Positions 1-7,240 of a DNA stretch of 22,661 nt are shown here, one piece after another. The notes beneath the pieces are model-generated. The model had not been told where the DNA came from. It ran no database searches and saw only the letters and a list, made by a program, of their open reading frames with translations. Numbering within the stretch: the first letter of the stretch is position 1; every line of letters begins with the position of its first letter. The stretch spans positions 1-22,661 of the forward strand of contig CACZNW010000037.1 of assembly GCA_902782595.1 (NCBI GenBank), in the 5' to 3' direction. The stretch comes from an uncultured Methanobrevibacter sp. GTDB lineage: Archaea; Methanobacteriota; Methanobacteria; Methanobacteriales; Methanobacteriaceae. The position numbers and the translations under genes are program-made.

Positions 1-7
1 ATTTCAG

Positions 8-436
8 CTATTTTCCATATATCACCATATTTTCACTGCCCAAAGGCCATTCAACAATGATGACATTTTCACCCTTTTTCAACTGCAGAGAAGATTCGTC
101 CAGACTGGATTTGAAATTCACATTAAGGCGTTTATTGGACCCGTCCTTAAGTTTTAATGTCGTGGAAACATGATTATCTGCAATATTCAATTTAATATTC
201 GATTTGGATATGACATTAACCGAATGTCTGGATCCCTGGCCTTCACCGTAGACCTGTTTTACCGCCTGAGCTATCTTTGACAAATCAGAGTTGACATCCA
301 GAGAATCGGAGATGTCCAAAGTATTTTCAACACTCTTTTCAGTTAATGGCAAAGTAAAAACCACAAGCAGTATCAGGGATATTGCAAGTATAAGCAGATA
401 TTCCAAAGCGACCTGCCCCCTATCATCCTTAATCAT
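8..436 (-). CDS. Class III signal peptide (archaeal type IV pilin-like) protein
   Basis: A 142-residue secreted or pilin-like protein. The N-terminus has a short charged leader (MIKDDRG) followed at residues 8-16 by QVALEYLLI, which fits the archaeal class III signal motif QxSxExxxL with Ala in place of Ser, and then a hydrophobic helix to about residue 30. In this family the peptidase cuts just before the Gln, after the Gly, and the helix forms the core of a pilus or anchors the protein. The remainder is a polar, beta-rich domain without cysteines that I do not recognise. The start codon directly abuts the stop codon of the upstream gene for a prepilin peptidase, so the two are very probably cotranscribed and the peptidase probably processes this protein. 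Role as pilin subunit or pseudopilin is inferred. Confidence 0.85.
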   Translation of the reverse strand: MIKDDRGQVALEYLLILAISLILLVVFTLPLTEKSVENTLDISDSLDVNSDLSKIAQAVKQVYGEGQGSRHSVNVISKSNIKLNIADNHVSTTLKLKDGSNKRLNVNFKSSLDESSLQLKKGENVIIVEWPLGSENMVIYGK

Positions 437-1324
437 TTATATCACCAGAACCAGATTTTTTGTAAAAAGCATCATAATATCACCGTAAAATACAGCAATC
501 AGCAAACCTACAAAAATTGCAGGAGTGTAGGGATATGATAATTTTACTGATATTTTATCTGAAATAAAACCCTGAGCACTCATAACTTTAATCAGATACA
601 TTTCATCCTTCGTTATCCCCCCTGCACTCATAGATTTGAAATAATATTTGCATCCTTCATCATTGTTTTCATAAACACATAAATTACCATCAAGTTCATT
701 GATCAGTTCAATGATGTGTTCATCGTCAAAATAATACTCATTTACAATGCTGCCTTCCTTTAAATCCTTAACCGGAATTGACTTGTTTAAACTGGAATGT
801 ATCATATTTCTTAAATTTTGAATATTCAATAAATTCAAAAGAAAAACTGGATTATTCTTGTATAAATCATTTTTAATTATTAAACGAACCACAAATATTA
901 GTAAAAATGGAAATGAAACCAGTATGCTATTTACCACAACGCTGAATGAAAAGGGATAGATTGACAGCTGGGGAAAAATATTCAAAAAGTCAATATTTAA
1001 ACCAAATGGTATTACTGTCGCAATGGAAGTAAACAGTCTTACATCACCACCACCCCACATTTTCAACATCCATAACAGATAAGTTATAGTATATGTGATA
1101 ACCATCGAAATAATTGAAGCCAGAATAAATTTAATGTTATTTGAAATCAGTGATAAAATAAGATTTGATATCAGTCCAAAAAACATCAGAGAATATGTTA
1201 ACCAGTTGGGAACATAACCCTCCTTAACATCACATACTGATGCATAGACAGAAAACAATATTGTAATAAGTATTTGAATCAAAAATATAGCACTAAAATT
1301 CATAGTACTATTATTTGAATTCAT
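437..1324 (-). CDS. Prepilin peptidase, A24 family (EppA/FlaK-like)
   Basis: A membrane aspartyl protease expected to remove class III signal peptides from pilin-like proteins. The two catalytic aspartates are visible: Asp32 in the segment CDVKEGYVPNW after the first membrane helix, and Asp94 in GGGDV. This matches the D...GGGD arrangement of A24 peptidases. About six hydrophobic segments are present, with a long soluble insert at roughly residues 170-260 and a last helix at the C-terminus. The predicted substrate gene follows immediately with no gap. Start choice is open: ATG at 1324 has no ribosome-binding site, while a TATA-like stretch at about 1325-1335 would place transcription start near 1304, close to an in-frame ATG at 1303 (residue 8), suggesting a leaderless message. 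EppA and FlaK cannot be told apart here. Confidence 0.85.
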   Translation of the reverse strand: MNSNNSTMNFSAIFLIQILITILFSVYASVCDVKEGYVPNWLTYSLMFFGLISNLILSLISNNIKFILASIISMVITYTITYLLWMLKMWGGGDVRLFTSIATVIPFGLNIDFLNIFPQLSIYPFSFSVVVNSILVSFPFLLIFVVRLIIKNDLYKNNPVFLLNLLNIQNLRNMIHSSLNKSIPVKDLKEGSIVNEYYFDDEHIIELINELDGNLCVYENNDEGCKYYFKSMSAGGITKDEMYLIKVMSAQGFISDKISVKLSYPYTPAIFVGLLIAVFYGDIMMLFTKNLVLVI

Positions 1325-1345
1325 AATATATTAATTAGATAGAAA

Positions 1346-1381
1346 TTAACCTCGTTAAATTGCTTTTAACTTGTTAAATTG
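1346..1381. repeat. Two tandem short palindromes upstream of the peptidase gene
   Basis: Two similar units, TTAACCTCGTTAAATTG (1346-1362) and TTAACTTGTTAAATTG (1366-1381), lie side by side about 20 bp apart. Each holds an inverted repeat TTAAC/GTTAA with a spacer of three or two bases. They sit between the end of pyrG and the probable TATA box of the peptidase gene, a place where an operator would be expected. No binding protein can be named. Confidence 0.5.
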
Positions 1382-1399
1382 TATTGAAAATGAAAAAAA

Positions 1400-3001
1400 T
1401 TAATTTTTAGAAAACTCGTAAGCAGCTTCTAAAAATGATTTGAATAACGGATGCGGTCTGTTAGGCCTTGATTTGAATTCCGGATGGAACTGACATCCTA
1501 TAGCCCAAGGATGATTTGGCAGCTCAACAATTTCCACTAAAAAGTCATCAGGACTGGTTCCTGAAATTATCAAACCCTTATCCTGCAGATCCTGCCTGTA
1601 ATCATTGTTGAATTCATATCTGTGCCTGTGACGTTCTTCAATATCAGTTTCACCATAGGCATCATATGTTTTAGTTCCCTCAATGATTTTACAGTCATAG
1701 GAACCTAAACGCATAGTTCCGCCCATGTTTTTGATTTTCTTCTGCTCCTCCATCATGTCAATGACCGGATATTTCAAATCATCGTCAAATTCGGAACTGT
1801 TGGCATCAGGATAACCATTTCTTCTTGCAAACTGAGTTACCATGGACTGCATTCCAAGACATATTCCGAATAAAGGCACATTGTTTTCAATTGCATAATC
1901 AATGGCATCAAGTTTACCTTCAAAACCACGTTCCCCGAAACCTCCCGGAATCAGAATACCATCGAAATCCTTTAAAGCATCTGAGTCCAGCTCTTCAACA
2001 TCAGAACTTAAATATCGGATGTTGGCTTTAACGCCTATACTGGCTGCCGCATGAAGGAGGGATTCACGGATGCTGATATATGAATCTTCAAGTTCAACAT
2101 ATTTACCGACGATACCTATGGTTACCTGAGGGTCTGTTATTCTTAGGGATTCGACAATTTCAGCCCAGTCATCCAGTTTTGATGAATCGGCTTCAACGTT
2201 CAATCCTATTCTGTTGACAATAAGCTCACCGATACTGCGCTCTTCCAGAACCAGAGGAACTTCATAAATTGTTCCGGCATCAGGAGTGTTAACAACAGCG
2301 CTGGCATCAACATCACAGAAATGGGCCACTTTTGCAAGCAGTCCGTCATCGATGTGAACCTGTGATCTGCACACAATAACGTCAGGATTAATACCGACAC
2401 TTCTCAGTTCCTTTGTAGAGTGTTGGGTCGGTTTGGTTTTGAATTCACCGGCTGCATTCAGGTAGGGAATAAAAGTAACATGGACAAACATGACATTTTC
2501 TCGGCCTTCCTCATTTCTGAGTTGTCTTAATGCTTCAAGGAAAGGTTGGCTTTCAATATCTCCGACAGTACCACCGAGTTCAACTAAAACCACGTCATAA
2601 TCATCACTTTCAGAATTTGCCCTAATCATTTCTTTAATACGATTGGTAATGTGAGGAATAACCTGTACACATTCTCCAAGATATCCTCCCTGTCTTTCTT
2701 TAGCAATAACTGATTCATAGACTTTACCGGTTGTAATATTAGCTATTCCATCAAGTTCAACATCAAGAAATCTTTCATAGTGACCGAGATCCAAATCGGT
2801 TTCCATACCATCATGAGTAACGAACACTTCACCGTGCTGATATGGATTGAGTGTTCCGGAATCCCAGTTTAAATAAGGGTCTATTTTAATAGCTGAAACT
2901 TTTAAACCATAAGACCTTAAAATTCTACCCATAGAAGCAGATGTTATACCTTTACCTATGGAACTAACTACCCCACCAGTTATAATAATATATTTTGTCA
3001 G
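1400..3001 (-). CDS. pyrG: CTP synthase (glutamine hydrolysing)
   Basis: Converts UTP to CTP using ATP and ammonia from glutamine, in the cytoplasm. From the proposed start the protein has 533 residues, usual for the family. The N-terminal synthetase domain begins TKYIIITGGVVSSIGKG, with its P-loop-like motif, and carries the DPYLNWD segment. The C-terminal glutamine amidotransferase domain has the nucleophile Cys380 in GICLGMQ and the His505/Glu507 pair in FHPEF. The frame is open back to an ATG at 3046, but the family N-terminus aligns only from the Thr after a CTG at 3001-2999. A strong ribosome-binding site GGAGAGG (3014-3008) lies 6 bases before this CTG, and a TATA box at 3049-3056 puts the predicted transcription start near 3027, downstream of the ATG. 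CTG is therefore my preferred start. Confidence 0.95.
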   Translation of the reverse strand: MTKYIIITGGVVSSIGKGITSASMGRILRSYGLKVSAIKIDPYLNWDSGTLNPYQHGEVFVTHDGMETDLDLGHYERFLDVELDGIANITTGKVYESVIAKERQGGYLGECVQVIPHITNRIKEMIRANSESDDYDVVLVELGGTVGDIESQPFLEALRQLRNEEGRENVMFVHVTFIPYLNAAGEFKTKPTQHSTKELRSVGINPDVIVCRSQVHIDDGLLAKVAHFCDVDASAVVNTPDAGTIYEVPLVLEERSIGELIVNRIGLNVEADSSKLDDWAEIVESLRITDPQVTIGIVGKYVELEDSYISIRESLLHAAASIGVKANIRYLSSDVEELDSDALKDFDGILIPGGFGERGFEGKLDAIDYAIENNVPLFGICLGMQSMVTQFARRNGYPDANSSEFDDDLKYPVIDMMEEQKKIKNMGGTMRLGSYDCKIIEGTKTYDAYGETDIEERHRHRYEFNNDYRQDLQDKGLIISGTSPDDFLVEIVELPNHPWAIGCQFHPEFKSRPNRPHPLFKSFLEAAYEFSKN

Positions 3002-3047
3002 ATAAATCCTCTCCTTAAAATTTACATTTATAACTTTGATTGTCATA

Positions 3048-3059
3048 ATATATAAAAAT
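3048..3059 (-). promoter_or_regulatory. Archaeal TATA box of pyrG
   Basis: Read on the minus strand, TTTTTATATATT is a near-ideal archaeal TATA box. With the usual 24-26 bp from TATA centre to transcription start, RNA would begin near 3027, leaving a leader of about 25 bases that contains the GGAGAGG site and the CTG start. Confidence 0.65.
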
Positions 3060-3132
3060 TTTAATTACATTTCAAAATCAATAAAGTTAATAGGTTGAAA
3101 TATTATAGTTTAATTATGAAAAAGGTGATAGA

Positions 3133-3423
3133 ATGATTATTGTTAATGCAAAATTACCCGTGAAAAAAGAAAAAAACGATGAAGTAATTAAACAGGCCGA
3201 AGCACTGATAAATGCATCAAGAACACACGAAGGAAATATTTCATATAACCTGTACAGGGATGTGTTAGATGATTCACTGGTCTTTGTTGAAAAATGGGAA
3301 AGCAGTGAAGCACTTGATGCTCATATGAAAACACCTGAATTTGTAGAATTCAGCGAAAATATTGAAGATTTTTTAACTGGTGAAATGGAAATTGCAATAA
3401 TTGCCGGTGATGAAATTAATTAA
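3133..3423 (+). CDS. ABM-domain (YgiN-like) putative quinol monooxygenase
   Basis: A 96-residue protein covering a single antibiotic biosynthesis monooxygenase (ABM) fold, a small alpha-beta barrel that usually works as a dimer. Family features seen: an N-terminal beta strand MIIVNAKLPVK, a helix ending INASRTHEGNISYNLYRD, the strand SLVFVEKWESSEALDAHMKTP, and the closing helix near PEFVEF. Members include cofactor-free quinol oxidoreductases such as YgiN, but many have no known substrate, so the activity is unassigned. It is transcribed divergently from pyrG. A ribosome-binding site GGTGAT (3124-3129) lies just before the ATG. It converges with the zinc-ribbon gene, leaving only five bases between them. 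Confidence 0.85.
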   Translation: MIIVNAKLPVKKEKNDEVIKQAEALINASRTHEGNISYNLYRDVLDDSLVFVEKWESSEALDAHMKTPEFVEFSENIEDFLTGEMEIAIIAGDEIN

Positions 3424-3428
3424 ATTTC

Positions 3429-3923
3429 TCACCTGCTGTTTTTCCAGTAATACAGTTTATTTTCAGTTTCCATTGATGTTTCATCAAACTGAAATTCTCC
3501 GCTGTCACCATAATTAGCAAAACTTTGGGACTGTACAAATTCAAAACAGGTATCGTCAGGGTCTGTCTGTCCGTTTCCCTTTCTGCAATACATTCCATAG
3601 GCACTGCCATATGGACTTACGTTCCAGTATGTACAGTTCAGACAGATTTCCTCACCATTGTCAACCATCGAATCGTAGTCCGGCTCATCGCAATAATTAT
3701 CTGAACTTATATCTCTGCTATAGACAGCATTTTCCTTATCAACTGACATACCGCATTCATAACAGTAGTATCGCTCACAAAGGTCTCCCAATTCACTGCC
3801 GCAGGTTGGACATTTGGCAGTTATTACCTCATCTTCATCAAATACCCCTGCACCACAGTCCGGACACATATAACCTCCAATTACTTCACTTAACATTGCC
3901 CCACATTTCGGACATAACTTCAT
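3429..3923 (-). CDS. Zinc-ribbon protein with extra C-terminal cysteine cluster
   Basis: A 164-residue protein of unknown function. Two zinc ribbons can be seen: CPKC at residues 4-7 with CPDC at 20-23, and CPTC at 38-41 with CYEC at 54-57. After an acidic linker there is a third cysteine group, C94xxC97, C113 and C126, in a segment with the spacing C-x2-C-x15-C-x12-C. Small metal- or iron-sulfur-binding domains of this general pattern are known, so the protein may join nucleic-acid-binding-type ribbons to a different metal site. It is the last gene of the MATE-GNAT-esterase set; the esterase stop TGA (3930-3928) lies inside this gene's ribosome-binding site GAGGTGAT (3934-3927), which suggests coupled translation. 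Confidence 0.75.
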   Translation of the reverse strand: MKLCPKCGAMLSEVIGGYMCPDCGAGVFDEDEVITAKCPTCGSELGDLCERYYCYECGMSVDKENAVYSRDISSDNYCDEPDYDSMVDNGEEICLNCTYWNVSPYGSAYGMYCRKGNGQTDPDDTCFEFVQSQSFANYGDSGEFQFDETSMETENKLYYWKNSR

Positions 3924-3927
3924 GAAA

Positions 3928-4707
3928 TCACCTCATCAATGTTTTAATGAATTCCTTGATATATTTATCACAGAATTCCCATGTATGTTCACCTTCAGCT
4001 TCAATAAATGTGGCGTCAATGTTTTTATCTTTTAAGAATTTATAAAAATCGGCACTTTTTTCAAACAGAAAATCATCTCTGCCGCATGCAATGTAAATAT
4101 CAGGAACATCATGACAGTTTTCAACAAGATGCCTCGGGTCTGCATCCGAGCCTTTAACTTCATCAAGATTGCCGAAAACAGATTCATAGAAATCCCTTGA
4201 ATGCAGCACATTATTGTCATCGGCATAATCAACAATGTCATCAGTAATCAGGGCTGGGGAAATCATACCTATTTTTGAGAAGTTTTGCGAGTATTTCAAA
4301 CCGTTTCTGACAGCTCCATATCCTCCCATTGAAAATCCGGCAATGAATGTATCTTCTCTTTTATCAGATAATGGAAAGATGTTTCTTGTAATGTCCAGCA
4401 ATTCCTTACCGACATATTGTCCATAATATGCGTGAGATTTGGGATTGTCAACATAAAAGCTATTTTCACCGCATGGAATTACAATAGCTATTCCATTATC
4501 TTCCGCAAATTTCTGAATGGAAGTATTTGCCAGGAATATGTCGTCACTGCCGTACAAACCGTGAAGCAGGTATAATGTCTTATAAGGTTTGGGAATTATT
4601 TCCTCTGTGTCCTGTAGAAAATGAATATTATCGGCAGGCAATATTACACTAACTGATGTGCGTCTCTGCAAACTTTTACACTTTATATCTCCTCTAAACA
4701 GTACCAT
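3928..4707 (-). CDS. Esterase D / tributyrin esterase-like alpha/beta hydrolase
   Basis: A 259-residue soluble alpha/beta hydrolase of the putative esterase family (esterase D, S-formylglutathione hydrolase and tributyrin esterase group). The oxyanion region LLHGLYG is at residues 47-53, the nucleophile elbow GFSMGG gives Ser126, an acid is likely among Asp211/Asp212 in GRDDF, and the catalytic His241 is in GEHTW. No signal peptide is seen, so it should be cytoplasmic. Substrate is unknown; short-chain esters are typical for relatives. The ribosome-binding site GAGGTGAT precedes the ATG by three or four bases. It lies 9 bases after the acetyltransferase gene and 4 bases before the zinc-ribbon gene, consistent with one transcript. 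Confidence 0.85.
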   Translation of the reverse strand: MVLFRGDIKCKSLQRRTSVSVILPADNIHFLQDTEEIIPKPYKTLYLLHGLYGSDDIFLANTSIQKFAEDNGIAIVIPCGENSFYVDNPKSHAYYGQYVGKELLDITRNIFPLSDKREDTFIAGFSMGGYGAVRNGLKYSQNFSKIGMISPALITDDIVDYADDNNVLHSRDFYESVFGNLDEVKGSDADPRHLVENCHDVPDIYIACGRDDFLFEKSADFYKFLKDKNIDATFIEAEGEHTWEFCDKYIKEFIKTLMR

Positions 4708-4716
4708 CGAATCACC

Positions 4717-5127
4717 TCATGTCCATAATTTTGTAACAAACATCGGAATTGAATCATCTGATTTTTCAAATCCGCAATATTCATAGAATCTGGCTTCATC
4801 ATCATATGCAACCACTACAATACGCATATAGTCATTATAATGATTTTTAACTCTTGTAACTAGTTCCTTTCCAATTCCCTTCAGCTGATAGTCCGGATGA
4901 ACCAGGAGATAATGGACATAGGCGTTCATTATTCCATCATCCATCACGCAAATCATTCCTACAAGATTATCCCCGTCCCATGCGGAGTAAACTGTTTTGA
5001 AGTTTTTCATTGCTATTACCAGTTTTTCCGGGAAATGCCCCGAAGACCATCCAACTGATAAAAACAAATCCTCAAGTTGTTTTTTACTAAATACATGTGT
5101 ATTTTTATATGTTATTTTAACTCTAAT
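4717..5127 (-). CDS. GNAT N-acetyltransferase with non-canonical start
   Basis: A GCN5-related acetyltransferase that transfers acetyl from acetyl-CoA to an unknown amine. The core has NLVGMICVMDDG, then HYLLVHPDYQLKGIGKEL, where QLKGIG is the acetyl-CoA pyrophosphate-binding motif, and a C-terminal FYEYCGFEKSDD. The first standard start codon (TTG at 5067) would remove the beta1-alpha1 part. The frame is open further upstream and encodes a family-like N-terminus (RVKITYKNTHVFSKKQLED) back to an ATT at 5127-5125, directly after the TAG stop of the MATE gene and in the same frame. GGTGG (5137-5133) lies 5 bases before this ATT and could be the ribosome-binding site. I therefore take ATT as the likely start; a sequence error or mutation of ATG is an alternative. 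Confidence 0.8.
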   Translation of the reverse strand: MRVKITYKNTHVFSKKQLEDLFLSVGWSSGHFPEKLVIAMKNFKTVYSAWDGDNLVGMICVMDDGIMNAYVHYLLVHPDYQLKGIGKELVTRVKNHYNDYMRIVVVAYDDEARFYEYCGFEKSDDSIPMFVTKLWT

Positions 5128-6483
5128 CTAAACCACCCTATATTCTGTCCATTTATTTGAAAAATATCTGTAAATGTAAATTCCCGCCCTCACATACCAG
5201 TCAATGAACATTGCAATCCATGTTCCAAACACTCCGATTCCCATCCAGTCAGCTATAACATATGAAAGAGCAATTCTGCATACGAACATGACCGCCAAAC
5301 TAATATACATTACTGATTTTGAATCTCCCGCACCTCTGAATGTGGAGGGTAGAGTAAATGATAAAGGCCAGATGATTATTGCAAAAATTCCATGCCAAAT
5401 CACCATTTCTGCCGTCATCGAAGCGGTATGGGCAGATAAATTGTACATGCCAAGAATGAACGGTAAAGCCAGAAAGATTATCAGATTAATGATGACATGT
5501 GAAATCACAACAACTACCAGCATTTTTTTGTTGTAGTATCTTGCCTGCCCGTAATCGTCTGCTCCTACACAATTTGAAATTACGGCAGTTAACCCCAGGT
5601 TAATTGCAAAACCCGGTAAAACCGAAAATATTCCAATTGAATAACCAACAGAGTTTGCGGCAATTGCCATTGTTCCAAATGTAGAAACAAGACTGAGGAC
5701 CAATACCCTTCCCAGTTGAAAAAGTCCGTTTTCAATACCATATGGAATGCCGACCTTCAACACTTTTTTAAGCATGTTAAAGTCAAATTTATGCCTGAAA
5801 GTTCTTTTAATATGCAGTTTGTAATCCTCATCGACAACAAAGTACAATATCAGAATTGCCGACAATGCTCTTGCAATTACAGTGGGAATTGCCACTCCGC
5901 TAACATCCCATCCCAGCCAATAGATGCAAATCGCATTGCCTATAATATTTAAAACATCACAGACAAGCAGAATCTTCATTGGAAGTGATGCATTATTGGT
6001 TGTTCTAAATATTGCCGCACCAGCATTATATATGGCTAAAAACGGAATTGACAATGCAACAATGTATAAATAAACATCAGCATTTGCCCAGACATCAGGT
6101 TCAATCTGTCCGAACAGCAAACCGATGATAAACTGCCTTAAAACGATTACGAAAATCATTAAAACTGTTGATAAAATTGCTGAAAACCAGACAAGTTGGG
6201 TTGCTGAATTTTGAGCCTTTTTGATTTGTTTGTCTCCAAGGTATTGTCCTGCAACAACAGCTCCTCCCGTTGCAAGAGCCGAAAATGAAAAAATAAGAAG
6301 CTGAACTAAAAAATCAACAAGAGAAACTCCTGAAATTGCTGCTTCACCAAGTGATGCCACCATTACCGAATCGGCAAATCCGACAAAAAACTCCAAAGAA
6401 TATTCTATTAGAATTGGAATAAACAATGCAAGCAATGCCTTATTTGAATATAGATAATTTTCGGGAGTTTTAAAAACGTTCAT
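5128..6483 (-). CDS. MATE family efflux transporter
   Basis: A 12-helix multidrug and toxin extrusion type transporter, about 451 residues from the preferred start, the normal size for the family. It would export organic cations or drugs in exchange for sodium ions or protons. Typical features: N-terminal LALFIPILIEYSLEFFVGFADSVMV, the family-like GQYLGDKQIKKA after helix 2-3, the symmetric second half beginning near VGIPYGIENGLFQLG, and SFTLPSTFRGAGDSK near the C-terminal half. Two ATGs are possible, 6495 and 6483; the second gives the usual N-terminus. No ribosome-binding site is seen for either, and an AT-rich TATA-like stretch lies just upstream at 6496-6507, so a very short leader is likely. 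It heads the set with GNAT, esterase and zinc-ribbon genes. Confidence 0.9.
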   Translation of the reverse strand: MNVFKTPENYLYSNKALLALFIPILIEYSLEFFVGFADSVMVASLGEAAISGVSLVDFLVQLLIFSFSALATGGAVVAGQYLGDKQIKKAQNSATQLVWFSAILSTVLMIFVIVLRQFIIGLLFGQIEPDVWANADVYLYIVALSIPFLAIYNAGAAIFRTTNNASLPMKILLVCDVLNIIGNAICIYWLGWDVSGVAIPTVIARALSAILILYFVVDEDYKLHIKRTFRHKFDFNMLKKVLKVGIPYGIENGLFQLGRVLVLSLVSTFGTMAIAANSVGYSIGIFSVLPGFAINLGLTAVISNCVGADDYGQARYYNKKMLVVVVISHVIINLIIFLALPFILGMYNLSAHTASMTAEMVIWHGIFAIIIWPLSFTLPSTFRGAGDSKSVMYISLAVMFVCRIALSYVIADWMGIGVFGTWIAMFIDWYVRAGIYIYRYFSNKWTEYRVV

Positions 6484-6570
6484 ATATAGACACATATTAT
6501 ATTATAGTGCAAAGAATTTCAAAATCGTGTGAAAATTAAATCAATTGCTTTAGAAAACTGATGAAATATT

Positions 6571-6594
6571 TAAAAGGTAAAAGAATACCTTTTA
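6571..6594 (-). terminator. Hairpin after the gatC-to-flavoprotein operon
   Basis: A 9-bp stem TAAAAGGTA / TACCTTTTA with a six-base loop lies 10 bases beyond the stop codon of the flavoprotein gene. The T-rich flank is modest, so use as a terminator is likely but not certain. Confidence 0.5.
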
Positions 6595-6604
6595 TAAATT
6601 ATTT

Positions 6605-7240
6605 TCATCGGATAAAGTTTGTGCGAGGTTTAGGTTCTTCTGTTACAGTTAAACCTTCCTTTTTACCCGCTTCAAGACATTTTAAGAAAAATGCCATATT
6701 ATGACCCAGCTGTCTCATAGTGCCCAGTCCCTCTTCATCCTGCATTACTTCATCGGGAGTGTTTCCATGAACCATGTTCCAGTAAAAAGATGAGATTACG
6801 GGCATTTGGCTAATTCCCAAATACTTGATTAACTGGTCATAAGTTGCGGTTGTACCGCCACGCCTTGCCGAACATATTACCGCACCGGGTTTATGTTTAA
6901 ATGCATCTCCACCGCAGCCATGAGAGTTTGAGTAAAATGCCCTGTCTAAAAATGATGTCATAGATCCGTTTGCACTGGCATAGTATACCGGTGAGCCGAA
7001 TACGAATGCATCTGCATCGTATGCCTTTTTGACAAATTCGTTTACTACATCATTGTCAAATGTGCATTTACCCAATTCAGCGCATTTTCCACAGGCAATG
7101 CAACCGATTATCGGTTTTGTTTTAATCCAGAATATTTCAGTTTCAATATCATAGTCTTTTAGAGTTTTTGCAACTTCACTTAAAGCTGTATAGGTGCAGC
7201 CTTCCTTATTTGGACTTCCGTTTACCAGCAATACTTTCAT
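6605..7240 (-). CDS. Iron-sulfur flavoprotein (Isf-type NADPH-dependent FMN reductase family)
   Basis: A 211-residue flavodoxin-fold protein. The N-terminal MKVLLVNGSPNKEGCTY is the FMN phosphate-binding loop. It is followed by a compact cysteine motif at Cys47, Cys50, Cys53 and Cys59 (C-x2-C-x2-C-x5-C), the hallmark of the iron-sulfur flavoproteins common in methanogens, which bind a 4Fe-4S cluster. The flavin-proximal segment GSPVYYASANGSMTSFLDR is also typical. Such proteins carry out electron transfer, with proposed roles against oxygen or peroxide; the partner here is unknown, although ferredoxin is usual. Its ATG directly follows the stop codon of the mutase gene, with ribosome-binding site GAGGGAG, so it is the last gene of that operon. 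Confidence 0.9.
   Translation of the reverse strand: MKVLLVNGSPNKEGCTYTALSEVAKTLKDYDIETEIFWIKTKPIIGCIACGKCAELGKCTFDNDVVNEFVKKAYDADAFVFGSPVYYASANGSMTSFLDRAFYSNSHGCGGDAFKHKPGAVICSARRGGTTATYDQLIKYLGISQMPVISSFYWNMVHGNTPDEVMQDEEGLGTMRQLGHNMAFFLKCLEAGKKEGLTVTEEPKPRTNFIR

Noticed and set aside
3611..3925. Plus-strand open frame of 104 codons opposite the zinc-ribbon gene
   Set aside because: His- and Ser-rich shadow of the cysteine-rich minus-strand gene.
5128..5130. TAG as a pyrrolysine codon joining MATE and GNAT
   Set aside because: Pyrrolysine is not known in Methanobacteriales, other genes here (for example rnc) also end in TAG, and each half is a complete protein by itself.
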